Of a DNA stretch of 64,000 bases, positions 55,428 to 64,000 are shown piece after piece. The stretch comes from Fallopia convolvulus (Eukaryota > Streptophyta > Magnoliopsida > Caryophyllales > Polygonaceae), in the NCBI GenBank assembly GCA_964016875.1, contig OZ024724.1, forward strand, positions 30,961,786 through 31,025,785, in the 5' to 3' direction. The position numbers and the translations under genes were made by a program. Position 1 is the first letter of the stretch; the number at the start of each line of letters is the position of its first letter. The notes under the pieces are model-generated. The model was not told where the DNA came from. It searched no databases and saw only the letters and a list, made by a program, of their open reading frames with translations.

Positions 55428-55558
55428 AGTGGGGTTCCTCTATAAAGGAACTGCGTTCTTTACTGCTTTTAATACTTGCGCTTAATTTACTTCTGCTGCC
55501 TTGGGAACAGCTTAACAGCCAGTTCCCAAGCTCTTTGCTAACGGTTTACGATCCAACA
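55428..55558 (+). repeat. 3' LTR remnant (last 131 bp) of the SIRE element
   Basis: Matches 23191-23321 base for base except for four transitions, and ends GATCCAACA at the AAACT word. The first ~930 bp of this LTR are gone. Confidence 0.88.
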
Positions 55559-55563
55559 AAACT
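55559..55563. repeat. Target-site duplication AAACT (right) of the SIRE element
   Basis: Same word as 22256-22260. A 5-bp match alone could be chance (about 1 in 1000), but it falls exactly at both predicted LTR ends. Confidence 0.75.
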
Positions 55564-55949
55564 TAATGTGTGCTTACCTACAAAGTTGAAAAGCGAGTAA
55601 AAGAAAGATTAGCGTCGAAGTGATAGGTTTAGTGGTGGGTCGGGTTCTAGAACTATCGGTTACTCTCGGTTCTGGTCCAAGTGATAGCTTTGACCGATTT
55701 GAGGGACGATTTTGATTTCAGTTTGGACCACCCATTTTTTTAAAAATTAATATTTAATTTAAATGATGATCGGTTATTCGACGGGAATTCAGGATGAGAT
55801 ATTTTCGATACATAGTTAACTTAATTCGGTTACAAAAGATTAACGTGAAGAACAAAGTTACAACCAAGACGAGATTACAAATAAGTTAAATAAAATACGA
55901 GACTAAGACTTAAATTCTTAAATGTTATTATCGTACCTAACGCCCTAAC
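55564..55949. other. AT-rich DNA right of the SIRE end
   Basis: No gene. A TCGGGTTCTAGAACTATCGG-like stretch near 55640 resembles subterminal hAT sequence and may belong to the BED-finger relic that follows. Confidence 0.35.
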
Positions 55950-56260
55950 GCGGCTAACCGAGCCTAACGATAATCATAATTGCAAAGGGCATATTCCATG
56001 GAGTGATGCATTTTCATATGCTTGCTCAATGTGCCATAGCCTCATCCTCGTGCCCCATACAAACCTCTTTCCACAATAATTACAATGAATTTTGAATTTT
56101 GAAGATGCATTAGGAATTGGATTGGCCATTCGATAGCGGATTGTATAAACGTAGGAGGAAAAATGTCTTTGTGGATTCGGTGGAATTGGGGCCGGGAGAA
56201 TTTCATTTCCATGGTTTCCTTAACCTTATCTTCCATTGTTGTGGTTTTGCTTAATTTCAA
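55950..56260 (-). pseudogene. hAT transposase N-terminal relic with BED-type zinc finger
   Basis: On the minus strand MEDKVKETMEMKFSRPQ is followed, in shifting frames, by KFKIHCNYCGKRF and then GYGTLSKHMKMHH. Together these have the C-x2-C ... L-x2-H-x4-H spacing of a BED finger from plant hAT transposases. At least two frameshifts and a stop separate the pieces. No RNase H-like transposase core follows. Confidence 0.5.
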
Positions 56261-57282
56261 AAAATTGATAGTTGGTTATTCTAAAAGATTATTATAACAA
56301 GACTAAGAGAGTAGAAGAGTGAGTAATGAAGAGGCCAAGAAGAAAACCAAGGAAATGAAGTTCAAAGTAATTATGACTAGTAGACATAGGATTTTTTGAA
56401 TAACTAGCCATTTAGAAAAACTCTACCAAGAACTCGACAAAATTCTTGTCCGAGTTCTACTCTATCGCCATAACTCTGGCCGAATTCCTGTCCAAGTGCT
56501 CGGCCGAGCACCTGGTTGAACACTATTTTGTTGTTTATAGGGTAGATATTTGTTAAAATTTAAAAAAATTGAATTTAAAAATAAATCAAATACAATTTAA
56601 TCCTATTTAACTTAAAGTTGAAGATTAGTTAACGTCATACACTTCAAAAAAAAAGAGTTGGGAAATTGAAGGGTTTGAATTTAATATTAAGTTGCCTACG
56701 TATCGGGTTTAGTTACGGTGGAGTTTTAAAAAAAACTCTATCGGTGGATTTGGCTAAATCTGAGCCATCCAAATATAGTTCAACGGTTAGATTTAATTTA
56801 TTCTCTCTCCAAATCTTTTAATGGTTGTTTTCTTTTTCATTTTTTTTCCCTAGGGTTCACCAATTTATACTAGGGTTTAGAACTCTATCCATAAAGATTC
56901 TAATAAACTTCACCGGAACATGACCGGTACGTATCCTCTCGGGGTTATAAAGGAATCAAAGCCCACGTAGTCAAGGTCCTCTCAAAGATTTTAGTGGCCT
57001 TGTGCAAATTTTAATTTTAGGCCCCTCTAATAAACTTTCGGTATATTTCTATTGTTTCAAAATCTATATCTATTTCTATATAACGTATAAAATTGAAAAT
57101 TTTGGTCATTTATGACCTATCCCATACTTATGTTCATATACAAAAAAATATAAAAAAAAATTCAACCCCTATATTTAATTATAATTTATGGACAATTTAA
57201 TTTTGATAACATTCAACTTTTTAATGGTCTTTCAAGTCATTTTTAATGGTCATTTTGATATGATCACATCATATAAAGTTAA
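56261..57282. other. Intergenic DNA, no gene recognised
   Basis: AT-rich. A GGCCTTGTGCAAATTTTAAT stretch near 56997 resembles widespread plant repeat sequence, unassigned. Confidence 0.45.
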
Positions 57283-57296
57283 AAAAAACTAGTTAA

Positions 57297-57516
57297 TGTT
57301 AAAAGTTTAGATAAAATATCTTTGATGCAAATTCTTTATCCCATTTTCGTGTCCCCTATCAGGTCCTATATATTGTGATTGGTTGAAACCTAATTAGAAA
57401 TTATGAAGTATTATTATCATGTGTTCAATAAAAGAATAAAAAATAAATCTCAACCAATCACAATACTTGGTAGGGATATGGAAATGAGATAGAGAATTTA
57501 CATCTAAATATTGGAT
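57297..57516. mobile_element. Probable MITE with ~70-bp inverted repeats
   Basis: ATTGTGATTGGTTGA (about 57373) and TCAACCAATCACAAT (about 57450) pair, and the outer sequences (GCAAATTCTTTATCCCATTT and AAATGAGATAGAGAATTTAC) also pair imperfectly. AAAAAACTAGTTAA occurs on both sides (57283-57296 and 57517-57530) and may be a target duplication, though 14 bp is unusual. No coding capacity. Confidence 0.55.
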
Positions 57517-57530
57517 AAAAAACTAGTTAA

Positions 57531-58009
57531 ACTAATACATTTTGTTTGTCTTTCTAAACCAATTTATTTTTAAAAAATTCACTTCACTATCTTCTTTCTC
57601 CTCCCCACTCTCTTCTATCTCGTTCTTTTTATTATAATTTACACCTTATCTTTTTTTTTATCAAAATAAACTAACATAATTAACAAATAAGTTAAAAAAT
57701 TTAATTTATCATTTTTACTAGTTTATTGATTAAAAACTAATTTATTAATACAAGACAAACATAATTGAGGTTTTTTCCAACTAATTGTTGAGGTTTATTT
57801 AACTAGTTAATAGAGAGTTAATAGAAAATTTGAAAAAAAAAAGAAAAAAAAAGCTTCAACCCCTTGATAATGGAGGATTGAAAAGATCCATAACTTCAAT
57901 GGTGCAAAACTCATCACCCATGTACCTAGCAAAGCATTGGAGTAATAGGCCACCCCCATCTTGAAGTTATTTTATTTTATTGTAAAATGAGAGGCGGTAC
58001 TCTCGAGAA
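57531..58009. other. AT-rich intergenic DNA
   Basis: Nothing recognised. Confidence 0.45.
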
Positions 58010-59340
58010 TTTTATTGAAATGAAAAAGGGTTCAGTATTCTTCTAACGGGGATATCCAAACCCCTGCATCATTCAGCCCTGAGCAAAAATGAAAGACCCT
58101 CAGCCCTTAGATGGGTCGAACAACAAATGTGAACCAATAAGAAAGGAAAAGGCTAAACTAGCAAGGGAGTTTGAGATGATATTTGCTTCCCTGAAGACAT
58201 GGTGAAACTGGATGGCCTAGTCACGATTGTAAAATCCATGACATTGAGTGACAAAACTAAGAGGGTGGCCAGGGGCAACCAAGCCCTTAATCAAGTTCAC
58301 CATCAATTGAGCGTCTGATTCAACCACGACTTATCGAAAACCTTTATTCTAGGCAAGGGTAAGACATTCAAGAATCCCTTATAATTCGGCCCTAGGCACA
58401 GTGCAATAGCCAATATTGTGAACAAACCCTCCAATCCATTGGTCGTCTGAATCACAAGTAACGCCAACGATCTATTATTGAGCATCGAATCGTCAATGTT
58501 GACTTTTACCCAATCCAACTCGATTTAGACCATCGAATGGGCACCTCTTTTTTATAATTGTTGTGATGAGCAGCTCCATCTCTCATATTCCAAGCAAGCA
58601 GGTACCCTTGAGCTCGATTGCAAAAAAAACTTTTCCCATCAACCACACGAGTGCATCTCCATCTTGTAAATGAGATGTCAAAAAACTCATTAGGAAGAGG
58701 CAAATCAGCAAAATTCAAAAGCCAAAAGGCACTCACAAAATAAATGAATAAGATATTGGAATCAACAACAAGGCAATAAGAGAAAGAGGCATCGAGCGCG
58801 ATGTGCCTTTTGAATCTTTTGACATTATTAAGGATGCGACCTTGCAAACACATCCAAATAAACGATTCGATCTTCTTCGAAACATGAAGTCTTTGACTGA
58901 TAAACTGTAGGGTCAATGCAACTTACACTCCTGATTTAAACCATCTCAATAGTCGTAGGCATAGGCAATAATGTAACACCGATTTTGGTAGCCGCTCCAA
59001 CTCAATACATCTAGTGATGCTGGATTATTCACAACCATAGGTCCACAAGACCACAACAACAAGATATAGCAAGATACTAAGTGGCAACAACAAAGAAAGA
59101 TAGACCTAGTCCTAGCCAACATTATTAACCTAGAAATCCCAAACAACACGATCTCTCAACTCATCATTGAAAACCTGAAGCACGACATTAGCCAACAAAT
59201 AGTTAGTCTACCAAAGATCTTGAAAAAATCTAATCGACAACCCATTCCCCAACAACTAGCGAAACCCCTTCAACAACTACCTAATGTAAACCCCATCTTA
59301 GGTGAGGTATAAGGGCCAAGATGTGAGCACCCGTTCCTCG
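58010..59340 (-). pseudogene. LINE (non-LTR retrotransposon) 3' relic with RNase H
   Basis: Read right to left: NDELRDRVVWDF (near 59140), a zinc-binding RT-associated segment (LHVSKKIESFIWMCLQGRIL, about 58880), then an RNase H-like domain. This has WVKVNIDDSM near 58510 and then, in shifted frames, ESDAQLMVNLI near 58320 and FHHVFREANIISNSLASLA near 58190. These are the conserved phrases of plant L1-type LINEs with a C-terminal RNase H. Stops and frameshifts abound. A CAATAAAATT-like 3' end near 58010 fits a LINE tail. Confidence 0.7.
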
Positions 59341-59779
59341 AAAGAAATGGGAGGGTGTGACCAAATGGGCCAAAAATAAAGGTATAAACAATTTATTTTT
59401 ACTTCTTGTAAATATATAGAGTTTTATTAGAATGGGAGAAAAATCACAAACTATAACATATTTGAGTAGAACATTTGATTGTAGGGTTTAATAGCAAGAA
59501 AAAACTTGGATGTTCATAGATAGCTCACATGCTCATAACATTGATTACATAATTTAGGAAGCTAAAGGAATCACAAACATGAATGAAAAGCAAAATTAAA
59601 TGGAGACAATCATAAATTAACACCTCAACAACAACAATGTTATAGTATACTCTTGCTAAGGGTAAGGTTTAGGGTTCTAATTTATGCACCCTTAGCTTAG
59701 ACACACGAGAGGATGTTTATGAAAAACCTAGAAAACAAAAAATCAAACTAGTAAAACACATAACATAAAGAAAATGACT
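59341..59779. other. AT-rich spacer
   Basis: No gene recognised. Confidence 0.4.
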
Positions 59780-60480
59780 AGACAAAAGCTAAACTTTTTT
59801 TACTCTAATTTTGTGACTGGATTCATAAGTCCTTATCCTAGGCCATAACCTTGCCATGTCCTTTGATAGTGACAAAAGGGCGAGATCATGTCTAATCACC
59901 ACCTTCTATCTCTTCTTGGACCTACCTCTACCTTTATGAACATCCTTGAAAACTAGACTTTCACATCTTCGCATTAAGGCATCACCCCCCCCCCAAAACA
60001 TGTCCAAACCAACAGAGTCATGATTCTTACAAATTGTCTCCTATATTGCCCAATGCAACATTTCCTCTAATAACCACGTCTCTAATTATTTCCCACCTTG
60101 TTATTCCACAAATCCATCGCAGCATCCTTATCTTTGCCACGTACCATCAACTTTTATTCTAAAACCCACACAATTGCTCAACCCGTTGAACCATACATCA
60201 AAGAGGGCCTAATTGCCACTATAAAATTTTCAGTTTGAGGGATACTTTTTTGTTTCATAAGACTCTTGACGCTCCTCTCCATTTTTTCCAACCCCAATTA
60301 GATTTAGTGTAAACTCTATGATTGTACCTCTGTCACTTTGCTTGAAGGACTCTATGCACTTAAATTTTTCAACACTGATATCACTTGTTACAAGGGAGAT
60401 TGCCCAACTACCAAGCCTAGTGGGGTTCAATCCCAAAACCAATTGGAAATAGGAGTAACCCATGGCCTTGTATAATAGAA
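59780..60480 (-). pseudogene. Second LINE-like relic
   Basis: On the minus strand ALMRRCESLVFKDVHKGRGR and KVVIRHDLALLSLSKDMARL (about 59990-59850) match the C-terminal signature of another plant LINE-like RT lineage (RGRGRPKKTW followed by DL..LGL..D.A). A 77-codon frame at 60230-60463 lies upstream but shows no motif I can name. A run of ten C occurs at about 59986. Confidence 0.4.
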
Positions 60481-60724
60481 ACTTGGTTCTTCCAATTTTT
60501 CAATGTGAAATTCACAATTGAACCCCAACACGCCTAAATTTGTTGGCCGCATCGGTTGCCGTTACATGGGGATGACAATCTCACCCACACTCGATGGATA
60601 CTCGACTCACCAAATCCGAAAAAGCGGTAAAAACCCAAAGAAAGTAGGGTGATGAATGAGTAAGAATGAAGGTTCGTCACTTATCACCGAACCTGATAAC
60701 CCGAAATATACATATAATCATGTA
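60481..60724. other. Intergenic DNA
   Basis: Nothing recognised. Confidence 0.4.
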
Positions 60725-61165
60725 AGATATATATGTATAGAGATGAGTTCAAGTAAACCCATTCTTAGAGTGTGCATGTGTGCACAATTTGTATTTATGA
60801 TTTTGAGTTGTATATTCGTGATTTTGTATGATTGTATTCATATTTTTAAGCTGCATATTCATTCATATTCATTCTTTCTATACTACACTGTATTTATGAT
60901 TATAAGTCGCATATTTATATTTTTATATAATTGTATTTTTGAAGCTTTTTTCATATTCCATCTCTTTATCATACTTATAGAGTTATATAATCATATTTTA
61001 AGTTGTATATTCATAAAAAGCGAGTAACTCAACTATCAACATAATGAATATGCAGCTTAAGATCATGAATATAGTCATACAAAATCATGCATATATAACT
61101 CACAATTATGAATACAAACACTCTAAGAAATCTTCTCACTTGAACTTAAATCTATATGTATATAT
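60725..61165. repeat. Long inverted repeat (~140-bp arms), foldback-like
   Basis: The left arm (from about 60728: ATGTATAGAGATGAGTTCAA, CATTCTTAGAGTG, AAGCTGCATATTCATT) pairs with the right arm ending near 61163 (TTGAACTTAAATCTATATGT, CACTCTAAGAAATC, AATGAATATGCAGCTTAA). The centre repeats a GTATTTATGATT...AAGTTGTATATTCAT-like unit two or three times. The 123-codon frame across it is a by-product. It could be a MITE, but no target duplication was found. Confidence 0.6.
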
Positions 61166-61375
61166 ATATATTAATTACTAATATTTAAACATTAATTGTG
61201 GGCATTGCTCCAAGTTTTTATTTACATATTACTTATTACTTATGTATTATAAATCTTTTCTTTTATCTTATATTTATATAAGATTATTTGTGATACACAC
61301 AAATTTTGTATTAATTATTTTTGTTTCAAAAACAAATGTGCTAAAATACATTAAAATGTGTATTATATAATATAT

Positions 61376-61966
61376 GAAAGAATATGGTGGTGAGGGGATG
61401 AGATTAAATACTCATGTGGAAGGATCAAATATATTCATTATTAAGGTAAATAATAATTACTTTCATTTTATTTTATAAAAATAATTACTTTTGGTAATGT
61501 AAAATTTTATTTTTATAGATATTTTTACATATAATTAGTTCATGCTCGGAAATCAAAAGTAATATGATATTGACTCTAATTAAAAATGAGGATATGACTC
61601 AAAGAACTCATTACGATCAACTAAGTGAGATCTAAAACGTCATATATTTTTATATAAACTTTAGTTGTATATTTTTTAAATACCACATGCATAGCTAGCT
61701 AGTGTATGAGTAAATTTTTTGCTTGCTTATTCTAGAGTTTATATGTCCAATATAATTTTCGATGAGAATTATAACTTCTATTTGAATTTAAAGCAATGAA
61801 ATAAAAAAGATAAATACGTAGAAAAACAAAGAAAGGTGGGTGTTGAAAGGATGAGATAATATCCTCACATGGAAGGATCAAAGGTATGCATTATCAAGGA
61901 GAATAATTATTTCATTTTAAATAATAAAAATATTCTTTTTGTGGTGTAAAAGTTTATTATGGTGAT
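61376..61966. repeat. Diverged direct duplication (~130-145-bp units)
   Basis: The stretch from about 61376 (GAATATGGTGGTGAGGGGAT ... CATGTGGAAGGATCAAA) recurs from about 61835 (AAAGGTGGGTGTTGAAAGGA ... CACATGGAAGGATCAAA), followed in both by ATTAT(C/T)AAGG and a run of TTAT-rich sequence. Confidence 0.55.
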
Positions 61967-62285
61967 GAGATAATATTCTTTTGTTATTCTATGTTTCTGT
62001 AATATTCGCGATATTCCAAGCTTTTTATAATATAATATTTATTATCAAATATTAAATAGGAGAATTTCTAAATATCAAATGAACCTCTATTATTTTCTCT
62101 ATTATTTTCTTTTCTTACCAAGAAATTAAAATAGATAAAATTTGTATAAAATAACTTGAGAGGCTTAGATTATTAAAGTGAGGTAAATCAATAAAAAGAA
62201 TATTAAATAAAAATAATGTCCTTTGGCAATTTAATTTATTCTAGGAAATAATTTACATAAGAGCCTAGAAAATTAAATACAAGTT

Positions 62286-62690
62286 TTGCAAGAAGAATGC
62301 AAGAGCCGGTATTTGAACCCGAGACCTCTTGCACTCTACCCCCACACGCCCCTCTCTATTTCCCACGAGACCTCATGGAAGTGACGTTGATTCAAATTTA
62401 GCCATTGCATGTATTCTCCACCTCCTCTTTGCTTGTTGACCACCCTAGTGACCTCACACTTCATCACCATGGAAGAAGCACAAGTGTGACCAATGCATGG
62501 TCTTCTCCTTCTCCTCCATTGGACATCCACCATTGCCATGGATTGAAGACCTCCTCAATTTGTCTATAAGAGCCCTCTCTCAAGCATTCATTCAAACTTT
62601 TGCTCTCTCTTCTACTCCTTCTAGCAATTGCTCTCTAAATCATCAAAAAAATCAGCACCTTACAAGTAGAAACTCTCCATAAAAATACCA
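62286..62690 (+). repeat. Second copy of the TATA-bearing dispersed unit
   Basis: Parallels the minus strand of 35549-36450 without the MITE. It has the TGCAAGAG/CTCTTGCA hairpin at 62298-62305 and 62326-62333 with a B-box-like word inside, CACACGCCCCTC, CCATTGCCATGGATTGA, a TATAAGAG box near 62562 and AAAAAAATCAGC near 62648. Confidence 0.5.
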
Positions 62691-64000
62691 CAAAAACACC
62701 ATTCAATTTCCTCCTTCTCTTCTCCTTGGAGCCGCCGGACCACCACCCCTTCTGGAGCACCAACGACGACGTCGCTGCCCTCCTCGCGCCGCCGCCTGCC
62801 CTCGCCGGACCTTGGACGCGCCGCCCCTACTCGCCGGCCCTCCTCCCCTGTCTTCTTCTCCTGTGTTCTGTTTTACAGAATACCAAAAAGTATAAAAATT
62901 TCTATCCTATTTTACTTATCTAATTTATGTTTTTATAAATTTTACAAGGTTATAAATTATTGGAAAGTATTATAGGAAAATAAGAAATAAAAATATACTA
63001 GTAAGATCTTATTAGTTAAAAGCTAGAAACAAATTGTTTTACTATGGTAACTTAAGCTAAATAAAAATAAGTAGATATATTCATGATTTTATTACATGCA
63101 TGCTATTGCAAGATATAAATAGATGTTATAAAATAAATATAATATGTAAGGTCTATATTTAGTATCATTCCACCTTAGATCAAATACGAATCTAGGAATT
63201 TTATGCATGTCTTATACAAGAAGACGATATCATATTATGACCTTATAAATCAAAAGATGATTAATTAAAAACAATATCATCTTTATATATTTGTTCTTAC
63301 AAATTTTCTAGTAAAGAAAAATCATTGCATGGCCTAATCTATAAAAGATATAGGATTTATAAAGTTGAGTGAATATAAGGAATTTAGAATAAAATATTTA
63401 TTCAATATAAACTTAGCATATCTTTTTATAGGAGGAATATATTACAAGATGTTAGCTATTATGTAGGATATAATAAAATATTATATCATTAGCATATGAG
63501 TTTAAGTTATAGAATATGTTGGAGATCTAAAAAACTATAGTTTGACTTAGACAACAATCTCATAAAAATATGCTACTACTAAACAAAATATTACTAGAGC
63601 TATCTATATAAGAATATAAGTTGGTTAATGAACTTCCAAGTGTAGAGAATTATTAAAAGGCCTAAGTTCAAGATTTAATATATATATATACCAAGTATGA
63701 CATTATAATAAACCTAGTAGGTGGTATAGCATACAGTTAACTTGCTTGGAAAGAAAGCAACTAAATATAGAAAAGATTCTATGTTAGGAATTACAATATC
63801 ATAATATATAAATATGATCAAAGATATTTTTATGAGCCTCATTATATAAAAAGGGGGTTATGGAATAGAATAAATAAGATTAATCTAAATTAAAAGTAGT
63901 TTAGGCAAGTTACCTTATAAGGAAAAGTAGAAATTTCTAATTAAGGAAAACTTCCTAGTAAAAAGGATTATTTAATAATTATTTTAATAGAGTTTTTTCG
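62691..64000. other. Intergenic DNA; short GC-rich stretch then AT-rich
   Basis: A GC-rich 62725-62860 stretch encodes a Pro/Ala-rich 65-codon frame (MEPPDHHPFWSTNDDVAALL) downstream of the TATA-bearing unit. It could be the start of a gene of that element, but I recognise no family. From 62900 to the end the sequence is AT-rich with no supported feature. Confidence 0.4.

Larger units (their letters stand above)
22261..55558 (+). mobile_element. SIRE/Maximus-type Ty1-copia element, decayed and interrupted by nested insertions
   Basis: The 5' LTR (22261-23321), a tRNA-Met-type primer site, gag, protease, partial integrase, RT, RNase H and an extra env-position frame (28867-31247) follow in copia order. 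An extra ORF after pol defines the SIRE lineage. The internal region is recognisable to about 31250. The last 131 bp of the 3' LTR reappear at 55428-55558, followed by the same AAACT word found at the left end. Everything between about 31250 and 55427 is therefore later insertion or rearranged DNA. The 131-bp LTR ends differ at four positions, all transitions (about 3%), so this insertion is older than Athila-A. Multiple stops, frameshifts and lost catalytic residues make it inactive. Confidence 0.82.

Noticed and set aside
59986..59997. Poly-C run as a special structure
   Set aside because: A ten-base homopolymer in a decayed LINE-like relic, most simply slippage or a sequencing artefact.
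62726..62923. Proline/alanine-rich 65-codon frame as a gene
   Set aside because: Composition follows a short GC-rich stretch. No family resemblance and no splice or continuation was found.

Overview
This window is plant nuclear DNA, most likely from a eudicot. It is AT-rich, has spliced genes with plant-type introns, a plant-type cytosolic formate-tetrahydrofolate ligase, and env-class LTR retrotransposons of the Athila (Ty3) and SIRE/Maximus (Ty1) lineages, which are typical of angiosperms. I cannot name the species.

Layout. 1-3.8 kb is AT-rich intergenic DNA with an AGTGCA-motif tract and an array of ~80-bp tandem repeats. 3.82-8.16 kb holds the one convincing host gene: a five-exon FTHFS gene (+) whose exons join into an intact 636-residue protein. 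Two introns carry degraded SINE-like insertions. 9.42-19.66 kb is a complete-ended Athila-type element on the minus strand (Athila-A): 5-bp target duplication TCGTT, two LTRs, a tRNA-Asp-type primer site, an open gag-protease frame and an open env-position ORF, but no reverse transcriptase, RNase H or integrase. It sits inside older DNA carrying AGTGCA repeats and two tRNA-like sequences in opposite orientation.

From 22.26 to 55.56 kb the window is one large nest. Its outer shell is a SIRE-type copia element (+) whose 5' LTR starts at 22261 and whose surviving 3' LTR end is at 55558; both ends abut the same 5-bp word AAACT. Its gag, pol and env-like regions (23.4-31.2 kb) are riddled with stops and missing catalytic residues. 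Between 31.2 and 55.4 kb lie two inverted 2.36-kb copies of an unclassified long terminal-repeat-like unit ('Z'), a hAT-type MITE, a foldback Mutator-like element built from an inverted minisatellite with a 9-bp target duplication, an Athila-like LTR fragment (Athila-C), a second decayed Athila element (Athila-B, +, with RT/RNase H/integrase but no protease and no 3' LTR), and a head-to-head SINE-like palindrome. 55.6-64 kb is older intergenic DNA with a hAT BED-finger relic, MITEs, two LINE relics on the minus strand and a long inverted repeat.

The most unusual pattern is that each retroelement family here carries its own short symmetrical motif spread through both coding and non-coding parts. 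Athila elements carry the 10-bp palindrome TCGTTAACGA, usually in pairs exactly 21 bp apart. The SIRE element carries GGGAAC/GTTCCC. The Z units carry GGCGCGCC. I know of no description of this, but I cannot search.

All coordinates, translations and repeat matches were read by eye. Family names rest on recognised motifs and domain order, not on database searches.
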